A DNA stretch of 64,000 nt, from NCBI GenBank assembly GCA_037576215.1, contig JBANDB010000004.1:4216001-4280000 (forward strand), given 5' to 3'. This DNA is from Armillaria gallica (Eukaryota > Basidiomycota > Agaricomycetes > Agaricales > Physalacriaceae). Shown piece by piece: positions 35,268 through 46,634 of this stretch (its first letter is position 1; every line of letters begins with the position of its first letter). Under the pieces are notes generated by a model. The model was given only the letters and a program-made list of their open reading frames with translations, had not been told where the DNA came from and searched no databases. The position numbers were made by a program, and so were the translations under genes.

Positions 35268-37520
35268 GGCATCTGGACAATGTCAGAGGCTTAGGTAACA
35301 ACAAGAGCAAAACTGAAGGCAAAGAGTTCAAACACTGAGGAGGGTAGCACTGAGGAAAGAAGTAAGAAAGTAAGCACACAAACTTAGAAACAACCAGTGA
35401 TACACTTAGTATTAGGCTACTTATGGATTTTGTGATTTTCTATCAAATAATGCAGTCTACAAATAGTACTAAAAGCTGTAGTGGAGGCTTTACACTGATA
35501 GCTAAATACTACATGAGATAGTGAGTAATATAGTACAAGAACAAACTTAGTAATGACATCTAGATAAGTCAACTCTACAAGCCTTTAGTATTTAATGCTA
35601 TTTCCTCTACCAAATAAGACTACTACAGTCAGAATATGAGAACATATCTTGATGAGCTACAAACATAAAATCAGAATATAGAAGAACTGGATTACTTGTC
35701 ACCTCGACATTTTGAATGAATCTAGAAAAGAAATTGCTTAGTTAACAACAAATCACAATGTGAGATGAATTTAGTCTAGAAAATGAATAACACTGGAATA
35801 ACTGAATAGATGTTACTTGACACTGAGATATCTAACTAATATCACACAGTGATTGAAGTGATATAATCTCAGTCTGATAATCAATCATGATCAGTAGTTA
35901 CATCTTCAAAATACTGTGCAAGCTGTAGTATTAAATAGAAAACCATGCAGTAAAAGAACAAGGAGCTCTTACAGATCATTAGGGCACTCTTCAACAATAG
36001 AGTAACTACTAGTTATTCTGTCTAACTAGATAGAAACCTCAGAATAGTGCAATCTTTGTAAATTAATTACTCATCATTTATACCTAGACTACAAATTGTA
36101 TAAATTAGTAGCAACTAAACATATAACAGCAGAAAAGCATTCACCTATATTTGTGCTCATAGCTTTATAGCTATCTAATCAATTACTGGTTTATTTGCAT
36201 ATCCTCAACTGAAGTGAATTAAGTTTACCAAGCCAACTCAAAAGAATGGCTACAAATAATCTAGAAGAACTCAGTAGGAAAAAGAGTCATCCCCACATTT
36301 TGTGCCTTGCATTGGATAAAAGCCAATGTTTTTGTACCTATGAAAACAGAGAAAATATTCAAAATTTCTTTACGATTTTTTTTCTGAAAAAATTTTGAAT
36401 TTTTCATTGTTTTACATAAAATCTGCAAAATATAGTGAAATATTATAAATATTTTTATCAATTTCTCAGGAAGATTGTTCAAAAGAAACATTGTATATTT
36501 TTAATATATTTTTGAGTAAAAATACTCAAATTTTTATGCAGTGCTGCTAGTTAATTGAACTGCTCCACATACAAAGATCTCATGCTCTCTCACCAACTAA
36601 AGTGATCTAGACATGCTAAGTTAACCACAGACCAAAGATGTTACCTAGTTGAAGTGAAATAAGCTTTAGAACACTTTAAGTTCAAACAGTTATTGAGTTT
36701 GTGTACTCTTTGTAGAACTTTGGTTCTCTATTGCAAGTGCAAGTGCTTGTATTGTAATTGAGTCTGTGCACTCTAAAGTAGATACACTCTTTGTAGACCT
36801 CTAGGTCTTTGATTGTTAAAGCTTTTCTAGTTAAAGCCTTACCAGCTCTCTTAGATGAAGTCATTGCAAGTCTAAACTACTTAAGTTTGTATCTTACAAA
36901 ACTCCCACATCCATATATCTTGCTGTCATGATTAATATATCTCATGCAAACACTTTTAGAACTGAAAATTGAAGTTGCTTTTAAACAAACTTAATTGATT
37001 ATTAATATCTAAGTACATCATGAGTGCTTCTACCATACTCACCCTCAAACTTAACATTTGGTGATTATGTGTGTGTGTATGTGTACTAGATTGGGAATGA
37101 TATTTTCCTATAGTCTGCTACATCTATATGAGCATAGTCAAATCCAGCCAAAATGGGCACCCTATAGGTTGGAAGGCAGTACCAGAATGCACAATCTTAT
37201 TTTTAAGATTAGTAGATTTTTTTTTTCCAGGTTCAAGCAATGAGTGGGAGAGCAGGATATCTGGTGCCCAATCCAATGCCCAATGACCAGTGCCTATAAA
37301 CTGATCCAGCAATCCAGCAATATGAAAAATGAGCTAGGTATTCAGCTAATGACCCAGCATCCATAAAGCAACTAGTTTGAGAGTTAGCCAGTTCTTACTA
37401 CATTGACAGTTAATTAAACACCTTTTCCTTGCTGTGTTGGGTAGAAAAAAGCTCAAAATTAAGACTAAGGCTCCAGATAGAAGAAATACTGCCACAAAGA
37501 GGCTAAATACTGTAGAAAAT
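35268..37520. other. Long CpG-free, AT-rich block without genes
   Basis: Between 35281 and 36240 I find one CG dinucleotide in 960 bases. No coding signal. It is flanked by gypsy fragments, so it is probably an old insertion or decayed internal element sequence. Confidence 0.5.
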
Positions 37521-37522
37521 TC

Positions 37523-37867
37523 ATGCCCTGGTTTGACAGACCTTTTACAGTAGTTAATGCTAATCCCACTAAGTCGTCTTACACCTTTGATCTTCTGTCC
37601 TCATTTATTCATCCTACATTCTATGCTTCACTCTTAAAACCCTTCCACCCAAACAATACTTCTCTTTTTCCCTCTTGTAAGCTCACTCCCTCTAGACCAA
37701 TTATTACCACAAATGACACTGAAGAGTTCTTTGTTAACAAGATTGTCGACACATGTAAATGGGGCTGCAGTTGGTGTTATCTTATTCACTATATTAGAGA
37801 GGGGCCTGAAAGTAATTTTTGGCTGCCCAGCACTAACTTGGAGGACAATGAGGCCTTTAATGTTTAG
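37523..37867 (+). pseudogene. Ty3/gypsy pol C-terminus with chromodomain-like end
   Basis: An open frame with WFDRPFTVVNANPTKSSYTF, HPTFYASLLKPFHPNN and a degenerate chromodomain (FFVNKIVDTCKWG...WLPSTNLED). This is the post-integrase GPY/F-like region plus chromodomain of another gypsy lineage than the 7.3-kb element. Only the last part is readable. Confidence 0.7.
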
Positions 37868-38079
37868 TTAAAGGAGAATTCACACTAATTTTTTGAAGTA
37901 TAAGTGAGTGTAACCATACCATGGATTATATACAATATATTATGTACCAGTATTTGCTTACAGTCTCAGATGCTTTCATAAATCATTACAGATCTGTGAC
38001 ATTTACTACTTACTCTTGTACTTTCATGTTCTTCGCACAATAAAGTCAATATCTATTTTAGTGCATGACCTTTAGCATT

Positions 38080-39030
38080 CCTAAGACCACTCAGGTTCCA
38101 CCAATTCTAATAAGACCATATAAATCTGTATCAATGGATCTGATAGTAGACTTACCTTAGTCTAATAACTTGAATGCAACTCTCATCATAGTGGACTGAC
38201 TGTTGAAACATGCTCAGTCTATTCCTACTACCACTAGTTTTGATGCTAAGACTTTTGAAGCCTTATTTGTAAAGAAGTAACATCAATTTTGAAAAAAGAA
38301 ATCATTTAAAGATTAGAATGGCACTTTCCTCTTCACACTATCCACAATACAATGGCCAAACAGAGATAGTTAACTGAACACTGGAGTCAATGTTGTGATC
38401 CTATATCTCTAAAGATTGAGTATTGTGAGCTAAATAGCTGCATCTGTTGGAGTTCTCTTACAATTCACATGTACATGCTTCAACTGGGGTATCACCGTTC
38501 AAGCTAGTACTAGGATTCCAAGCTTCATCACTGTTAACTAGGTTGACAGCCATGCTGGATTGAGAAACAACCAACTATTCACTGTTCTCAGAAGCAAACA
38601 ATTTCTTAAAAGCCATACAAGTCTATAGAGAAAGCACCAGATTGGCAATAACCAGAGTACAGGAAACCCAAGCAAAGTATTATAACAGAGGATAAAATGA
38701 AGCTCTGAATCTAGAACCAGGAGACTTGATATTAGTTAATCCACATTCTCTCAAATGGAAAGAAAGCAGGAGGAAAAGATCAACGCTTGTCCAGGTTCAA
38801 AGTGTTAGAAAGAATCAATCCTAAGATATACCAGCTACATTTAAGCAGCAATTATCCAGGATTTCCAGTATTCAATATAGAGCATTTGAAACTGTACCAA
38901 AAGAGCTCTAAAGCCTGGCCTAATCAGACAGAACTCTCAGAAACTAGATCTGAAGATCAAGACAAAGAATATGAGATGGAAAATATAATAGGCTATCAGA
39001 GACATGAGAGAAAAGTGGAATTTCTAGTCT
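38080..39030 (+). pseudogene. Ty3/gypsy integrase and chromodomain fragment
   Basis: Integrase core remnants include SMDLIVDLP near 38133 and the equivalent of the YHPQ.DGQTE region near 38340-38370. The ASTGVSPFKLVLG-type block is recognisable with stops and frame changes near 38470-38515. The frame 38787-39020 has RFKVLERINPKIYQLHL, FPVFNIEHLKLY and EYEMENIIGYQRHERK, a GPY/F-like tail running into the start of a chromodomain. Heavily decayed. Confidence 0.7.
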
Positions 39031-39489
39031 AATAGTGAAGTTACAGCTCACAGTTTGATATCTGACCAACGATCACAGATCTGAAAAACACTTCAGAGAT
39101 TTTGCAAACATACAGATGCAAAAACAAATTGTAAAAAAACCTGAATGAAAACTGACATGAAATAGTACTCTAGGGATCAAAATAATTTTATAATGACACA
39201 TTTTAAGGCTTTGCTTAATCCTCTTTGATCAACTATCATGTCATATTTGTCATTTGCATTCCTTGAGATATCCACACTGATAAATAAAAAGCATTTCAGA
39301 GAGCAGATGCTCCAAGCAGCCACCCAAGCTTGAGTTGGCCATGTTTAAAACAGAATGTCTAATCCATCATCTACCAATGTCTCAGCTCACATCTCATGGA
39401 TTCTAATAAAGATATTATGATATTGTTGCACTTTTGCAAATGCTGTGGATAGTGCAATGCAACTTGATATTAAAATCTAGAGTATAGAT

Positions 39490-40880
39490 CTGGTGGAGTC
39501 TGAAGACTCTGATGATGAGCAATGTAACTGGAATGGGGAGACAACTTACTGTATTGGATATTATACTGACTCAGACTGGGAGATGGTGTTAGATTTTGAA
39601 AACAATAATAGTGGTGAGGAAAGTGATAATGACATTGAGGAGTTAGAAAGAGATGAGTTGAAGGAATGCTTAGAGAGTGCTATTTCCACAGTGGAGCAAC
39701 TTTGACTAGACATTAGTGAAATGTAATTTGAGATGGATGCAGATGCTGCTAGTGCAAATACCATAGTCAATGTTCAGGATATCTTAATGTAGTCCAGGTC
39801 TTAGGCCATCTGGGAAGCTGCCAAGTCTGAACAACATTTGAGATATAATGAGCACTCCAATATATCTTAACAGCAAAAGGAGAGAGACAGTCAGGATACA
39901 AAGGAAGAGAAGGAGCATTTAGCACAAAAGTTTGCTTCATCTCCTAGCTTTTTTAAATAAAATTGAACCAGATATTAGTGCAATTGGTCAGTTTATGAAG
40001 ACATATTTCATACTAAGACCAGATGTTTCATCCTTAATTATTGATCCAAGTCTTGCCCCTGATGCTCAAGTAACTCACTCAGCTGGCATGTTCACTAAGT
40101 CTGCTGTTGAAGAGATTTTTATGAGATATTTGTTGGATATGTCAGACAACGGTGATACAGATGATAAGGATTAAGATAAATATACCATACCAAGTTCAAC
40201 ACAATATTGCAAGAACTGAGCAGGCTGAGAAGCAGAGAAAAATCCTAAACAGTGCTTTGCACAATATTGAGAAGACTTTTGAATTAAGACACAATGAGTT
40301 CAAGAGTGGGCATAATGAGCTGCAGTTTTATTGTGCTCAGAGCATTTTATTGTGTTCAAAGCATTTGTGCTCACTTGAAGATGATGGTAAAAGAGAGTAA
40401 GTCTATTGATGCTTGGAATGTGCATCTGAGGCTCTTGAATTCTCATCAAAGTGATATGCACATCTTGTTTGTCACTGGACTTGTGCTTGGCTCAATAAGC
40501 AGGAACTCCTAAAATTACAATATGGTCATTATTGCAAAGCTTTCTCCTTACTTGAGGATCCCTCTGTTTGTGCAGAACTGTGCTCATATCTTTACTTAAA
40601 TAAGTGGGTAGTCAATCCAAAGATGCTTCAGAATTTTACCAAGAAAAAAATAGTCTTTGATGAAGCAAAGAAATATTTGGAGAATGTGATATGCTGCACC
40701 ACATTTAGGTGTGCATCAAATTTTAGCTTTCACCTTAATACAGAAACAAGATGGCATGCTCTCTCCACTTTCACTCACTTCAATGATGCTGGAGTCATTC
40801 ACAAGCAGATTATAATGCACCAGTTCAGATTGAATATCAGCTCTAGCAGATACATTCAGGGCTATCAGAGTGGATAGATA
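39490..40880 (+). pseudogene. Remnant of a basidiomycete DDE-type transposase family (N-terminal half)
   Basis: An acidic N-terminus (DSDWEMVLDFENNN...DIEELERDEL) is followed by AIWEAAKSEQHLRYN, a Lys/Glu/Gln-rich region, AWNVHLRLLNSHQSDMHILF and YGHYCKAFSLLEDPSVCAEL...KWVVNPKMLQNF. I recognise this order as the start of a repetitive basidiomycete family whose later part carries a DDE nuclease; that catalytic part is absent here. Several TAG/TGA stops and frame changes interrupt it. The family is remembered, not searched. Confidence 0.5.
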
Positions 40881-41589
40881 CAGGAGTGAGAAACTGGTTC
40901 AGATCTGCTACTATATAAGTGTATGCAGTGTACTTAAAACTTAGTTGATTTCACTTGCTTAAAGCACTCTAAAGGAATAAATTCTGCTACTCTCCAAAGC
41001 AGAAGCTAAGCATATTTAATAGCTTCAGAGCCTAGCATTGCAAGTGAATTGCTAGGAATACTTGTTTTTTCTCTCAATCTCTATTCAACTGCTCTCTGTT
41101 TTACATTTTAAATAGATGTTAGAACCACTTTTCTCTATTATATTTGCAGACAGAGCAGATTCTATCAGATCTCTTCAGAGCAGGTGGTAACCCTCCTTGC
41201 ATATACAAAAGATCTGTAGACACAGACACAACTTTCTCTACTTGTAGAGTTTGCTAGCCTTACAGTGCCATACTGATACTGAACTTTTACTCCATGGCAT
41301 TAATCACTTGCTCTCTTAAAGATTCTCTCTTATACCAACATCAGTTCTATTTTTTGGAATGTTAAGTTTCTTTCATTCACTCTAAGGGTAAATAAGTTAT
41401 TTATGAGCCACCTACAAACCCTGTACTAGAAGAAGATCCCATGATACACTTGTAATATGCAACATCATTAAATCTCCTGTGAGCACTATTTCTGTAAATA
41501 TCTGTTCTATACTCTCTGAAAGCATTGAGTCTTCACTCAGAACTGCACTTGCTTTGGCATTGTTCTCTATTCAATTTTTCTGAGTCTTC

Positions 41590-42420
41590 TGAGAACCCAC
41601 ACTTACCTGTTACAGCTATGATAGACATTGGCTCACTATTTGTTTTTATCAGAATGGAAGCAGTGATTGAAGCAAACCTTCAAATTCACAAACTCCCTGA
41701 ACCCATTATTATTGATATTACTACACTTTTATACAATTCTTAGTTCTGTCTTACAGAGTACATTAACATTCAGTTACATGATTCCAACAACCTCTTCTTT
41801 ATATGATAAATATGCACTATCATTACCCTAGGCTTGTGCACTGACATAATATTTCTTCCTTTCTCTCATACAATAACACTAATAATTCACCAGTGTTTTT
41901 ATGCCTCTGACTGGTGTCAAAAACACTGTTGCTATTAAATGGATAGAAGAACATCAAATGGCTTTTGACACAATTAAAAAATTAGTTATATCCACAAATT
42001 GCCTAACAGTTATTGACCATCTGAACCCTAATAAGAGCAATATATTTATCACCACAGATAGTAGTGATTAATGTACCAGTGCTGTTCTTTTCTAGGGTCT
42101 AATCTGGAAGACTGCCCACTCTGTCACTTACAACTCTATACAACTTAAGGGTGTGCAATTACATTATCTGGTTTACAAAAAGCAACTACTCAAAATTATA
42201 TGCAGGTTGAAGAAATGGAAGGCTGGTTTACTTGGCAACCAATTTGAAGTCTTCACTGACCACTGCACACTTGAAAATTTTCAGATACAGAAGACATTGT
42301 CTTATCGCCAAGCCTGATAGATGGAAGATATGGCTTAGTTCAATATGTTACTAAATTACATCTGTAGAGAAAATAACACAGTGGGTGATGCACTCTTGAC
42401 TTTATGGGAATGCTCCTCCT
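41590..42420 (+). pseudogene. Ty3/gypsy protease and RNase H fragment with RT deleted
   Basis: At 41610-41740 the frame reads TAMIDIGSLFVFI, where an aspartic protease has xxLIDSGS (the catalytic motif is changed to DIG). From 41935 it reads KWIEEHQMAFDTIKKLV, FITTDSSD, GVQLHYLVYKKQLLKII, FEVFTDHCTLENF and ENNTVGDAL, the end of RT and RNase H of a gypsy pol. Only about 200 bp separate the two parts, so most of RT is missing. Stops include TAA, TAG and TGA. Confidence 0.7.
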
Positions 42421-42649
42421 TCTGTAGTGGTGTAGGATCTTGTTCATTTTCTTTTTTCCTTCCATATATATTGTCTATGGATTTCATGCATCACTTGCTT
42501 GGTTTTTACCATCTGTATATCTGCAGCTATTTGTCAGATGGTTTCCTCTATTTCCTTGATGGCCTTTCTGTTATTAAGCAAGTGCATGGGCATGGTATCT
42601 ACCCTTGCCAATGTGGGGCATACTTGTATTTGTCATCTTGACTAATACT

Positions 42650-43300
42650 GTACAGTGGTCCATTGCCAGTAGCAGATTCAACATGTCCCACTGTTCACAG
42701 TTTTGCAGGCTTGTATTAGAGATATAGATTCTATTCATTCTGGATCTTCCTAACCATCTGGGTAAAGGAGTAGTTCTTTATATTGGGGTTTGCTGTTTTC
42801 TGCTCATCTTTTAACTTTAACATTTTGCAAAAGTTCCTGAAAGCTGCTACTACTGATCTACTATCTTTGTGTATAGGAAGTCTGTCTATGGTATCTTCAA
42901 CAAAGTTGAAGTCACTGCTTATCTCATCAGGCTTAGGCAGGTTAAGCTCTGTCTATAAAGTTGTTAAGTCTTCTTACATTTTTTAGTTTTCTTCTTTGTT
43001 ATTTAGGGTGTAAATCACTAGCCATTTGGATGTGGTCTCTCCATGCTATAGTATCTGCACAAGTAATGCTCATCCCAGAATCAGGTTAGTGGTAACTACA
43101 CCCTCTATTTTAACAAGATTCTTGTTGAGTATAATGGTGACACTGGATTTCCCAGTTGAATGTTTCATATCTGAAGAGAAGTAAATACTCAGTCTCTTTT
43201 CATATAATGCTAGGACCTCCCTCATATACTCATCTGACAAGTACATTTTCTGTAGTGTTAAAAGGCTAATTTGCTTTTCTCTCATCATCAGATTAATTTC
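42650..43300 (-). pseudogene. LINE endonuclease (APE-type) fragment
   Basis: Minus strand, N-terminus of a non-LTR retrotransposon ORF2. Frame 43288-43070 reads ISLLTLQKMYLSDEYM (LLALQETHL is usual), then YFSSDMKHSTGKSSVTIILN. After decay, FIDRA appears and, in shifted frames, the remains of a GDFN-type region and of TQM...SRID. Stops and frameshifts make it inactive. The RT part is not nearby. Confidence 0.6.
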
Positions 43301-43918
43301 AGATCATTTACTTTGTGCTGGCATTTGAGACCCACAGCCCTTCATATTCAATGAGGCTATTACCCATCATGCCTTTGTTTATTTGCTCTTACTTGGCCTC
43401 AATCTTAGTGCATGAACATCTACAGGGAAGCAAGTGAGTTCTTCTGTCATCCTGAATATTCAAGCAGAATGATCTCACTGTTGCTGCACATCATGACATG
43501 GAGTGTCGCTAATATACTCTGAAAGTGTTCACATGTGTAATTTTGCAAAATATATCAATGAATACATTTTATAACATTCCAATATCAAGGTAGTGAGAAA
43601 CACAAAAAAGCACAATGTTAGAAGGCAGATAATGAATTTACCTTAAGTGATGCTTGGTAGAGTGCATAACTTAACTTAAGAGTGGTACTATAAACACTGC
43701 ACTAAGTATAAAGCCCAGTGCTTGACACTGAGTGCACTGACAATGCATACAATATGTGCACTAAGAATAGAACAGAAGACACTTGTGAGATAATTAACAC
43801 ATCATGGAATATTGATCTATGATATACAAGATACTACTGTATTGACAAGTGCTGCTCTAGACCTTAGCATGTCAGAATTTGAGTAAATCCAATGTTTTAG
43901 ATTTTAGCTAAAGCACAC
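43301..43918. other. No recognised feature
   Basis: AT-rich, CpG-poor, short frames only, between the LINE fragment and R copy 3. Confidence 0.4.
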
Positions 43919-45348
43919 TGACAAGGCTGGTAACTAGTATTCATGAAGCTAAATGCAGCCTAGCATGAACACATACACTTAACCTACACTTAATCTCATT
44001 AAACATACACACACACACACAATCTCTATAAGTGTAGAGGGGAGCAAGGAATTTAATTCTACTTGTGCACTGACAGTATCTCGATATATCTCAGTGAGCT
44101 CGCTAGAACAATACATGCAACAATGTATAATTCTCAAGCCAATCTCAAATTCTCTGTTTCCTCAAAGCTTTTACAAGAGAGCACAGCAAACTATGCAACC
44201 CTTAAGGCAAAGGATATTTGAATAGACAATACACATGGACACACAGATCTGCAAAACAACCAAGTTCAGTCAGTGAGCTCACTAAATATGACTCACCACT
44301 AGATCCAACTGCACACAATGCTGTCTTTCTCTTAGTTGCTAAACCTGACTCCCAGACTTGTCATGATAGAAGCTCTCGACACTCCCAATTAAATCACACA
44401 ATTACTCTCAAAGACTGTCCCTGCAAGTCCTCACACACAGTGTGCTCACCCTCCCTAACAACAGTGCTGCAAGGTCTAATTGCGCATACCTGTCACACTT
44501 TGTGCAACTGCTAGAACAGCTCAATCTGGCTGATTCCCTTGCAAACTACTTCTAGGCCTACACAGAGGCCAGCACAATACAATCTCTCTCTTACACTGAA
44601 TCAGAAAAGAAACAGAGCTCTCTCTCAGATGTAACCAAGTAAACCTCTCAAAACTGGTGCAGCATCACTGCCTCCAAATCTTTCTCTTATCTTAAGTAAA
44701 CCAAAGTTTTTATCCAAAATATCTCTCTTATTCTATTTTTCTGTGAGCTTGCTAAACTTGTGTTATAGCTGAGACTCAAAGTTACTGGCTCTTATGCATT
44801 GCAACAAGTCCAGATCTAAACTTAAACTTTATTACTGTATGTGGGAGGTAGGTTGCTTACCTTGATACATGAAAATCTACTCTACTTATACTACAGGGAA
44901 TTTATTGTTATAAACAGTTTGTTAGTAAGTTAAATCATTGTCAGCCAATAATTCCTTATTCGAACTATCACAGCACCCTTGGCAGAGTGCCATTTGCTCC
45001 TCTTTTAGTAGTCTCAAAGGGCTAAGTGACACCAATGACACTCACCCAAGCAGCAAAGTATCCTGCAGGCTTGCACTCAATAGGTGCTTAATCCTCGATC
45101 ACTGATCACACTTTGTATTTAGCTTTTGGGTCTGCTCTGGAGGTGACAGTGTCATATTCTAGACTTGATAACCAAGGAATGCTTTGGACTTTGAGCCTGC
45201 TCGCTACTTTCATTGGCTGAAACCCATTTCTAGGCCATGCCCAGGGTTCTCTTGATTACCTCATGCATGATATTGTTTCTTTGGATCTCCAGAGACCACA
45301 TGTCATAGATTACAGATGTGTAGTTATTTAAATTAGTCTCAGCTTGCA
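43919..45348 (-). repeat. R repeat, copy 3 (left arm of palindrome, minus)
   Basis: Aligns to R copies 2 and 5 but stops inside the repeat at a TGCATGC word, where its mirror image begins. Bases 44286-45348 are symmetric to 45349-46411. Contains a (CA)n tract near 44004. Confidence 0.9.
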
Positions 45349-46411
45349 TGCAGGCTGAGACTAATTTAAATAACTACACATCTGTAATCTATGACATGTG
45401 GTCTCTGGAGATCCAAAGAAACAATATCATGCATGAGGTAATCAAGAGAACCCTGGGCATGGCCTAGAAATGGGTTTCAGCCAATGAAAGTAGCGAGCAG
45501 GCTCAAAGTCCAAAGCATTCCTTGGTTATCAAGTCTAGAATATGACACTGTCACCTCCAGAGCAGACCCAAAAGCTAAATACAAAGTGTGATCAGTGATC
45601 GAGGATTAAGCACCTATTGAGTGCAAGCCTGCAGGATACTTTGCTGCTTGGGTGAGTGTCATTGGTGTCACTTAGCCCTTTGAGACTACTAAAAGAGGAG
45701 CAAATGGCACTCTGCCAAGGGTGCTGTGATAGTTCGAATAAGGAATTATTGGCTGACAATGATTTAACTTACTAACAAACTGTTTATAACAATAAATTCC
45801 CTGTAGTATAAGTAGAGTAGATTTTCATGTATCAAGGTAAGCAACCTACCTCCCACATACAGTAATAAAGTTTAAGTTTAGATCTGGACTTGTTGCAATG
45901 CATAAGAGCCAGTAACTTTGAGTCTCAGCTATAACACAAGTTTAGCAAGCTCACAGAAAAATAGAATAAGAGAGATATTTTGGATAAAAACTTTGGTTTA
46001 CTTAAGATAAGAGAAAGATTTGGAGGCAGTGATGCTGCACCAGTTTTGAGAGGTTTACTTGGTTACATCTGAGAGAGAGCTCTGTTTCTTTTCTGATTCA
46101 GTGTAAGAGAGAGATTGTATTGTGCTGGCCTCTGTGTAGGCCTAGAAGTAGTTTGCAAGGGAATCAGCCAGATTGAGCTGTTCTAGCAGTTGCACAAAGT
46201 GTGACAGGTATGCGCAATTAGACCTTGCAGCACTGTTGTTAGGGAGGGTGAGCACACTGTGTGTGAGGACTTGCAGGGACAGTCTTTGAGAGTAATTGTG
46301 TGATTTAATTGGGAGTGTCGAGAGCTTCTATCATGACAAGTCTGGGAGTCAGGTTTAGCAACTAAGAGAAAGACAGCATTGTGTGCAGTTGGATCTAGTG
46401 GTGAGTCATAT
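44286..46411. repeat. Near-perfect palindrome, arms about 1,063 bp
   Basis: The symmetry axis lies between 45348 and 45349. I compared long stretches across the arms by eye and saw a single mismatch, near the centre (45344/45353). At 44285/46412 identity ends abruptly; the next 60 bases differ at a dozen or more positions. The two arms are R copies 3 and 4. Confidence 0.9.
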
Positions 46412-46634
46412 CTAGTGAGCTCACTGACTGAACTTGGTCATTTTGTGGATCTGCATGTCTGTGTGTATTGTTGATTGAAATATCCTTTGCCTTGAGGGTT
46501 GCATGGTTCATCATGCTCTCTTGTAAAAGCTTTGAGGAAACAGAGAATTTGAGATCAGCTTGATAATTATACATTGTTGTGTGTGTGTTTAGTGGGATTG
46601 AGTGTAGGTTTAGTATGTATTCATGCTAGGCCAT
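45349..46634 (+). repeat. R repeat, copy 4 (right arm of palindrome, plus)
   Basis: Mirror of copy 3, but lacking about 125 bp present there near its outer end (after 46575). It is interrupted at 46634 by the next insertion, and its last bases resume at 49323-49362 (ccgtgcttagtttcatggg...). Confidence 0.9.

Noticed and set aside
43919..46634. Dismissing the palindrome outright as a sequencing foldback artefact
   Set aside because: A foldback read would mirror everything on both sides; here the outer R parts differ by many substitutions and a 125-bp gap. The artefact is still possible for the inner part, so it is reported with that caveat.
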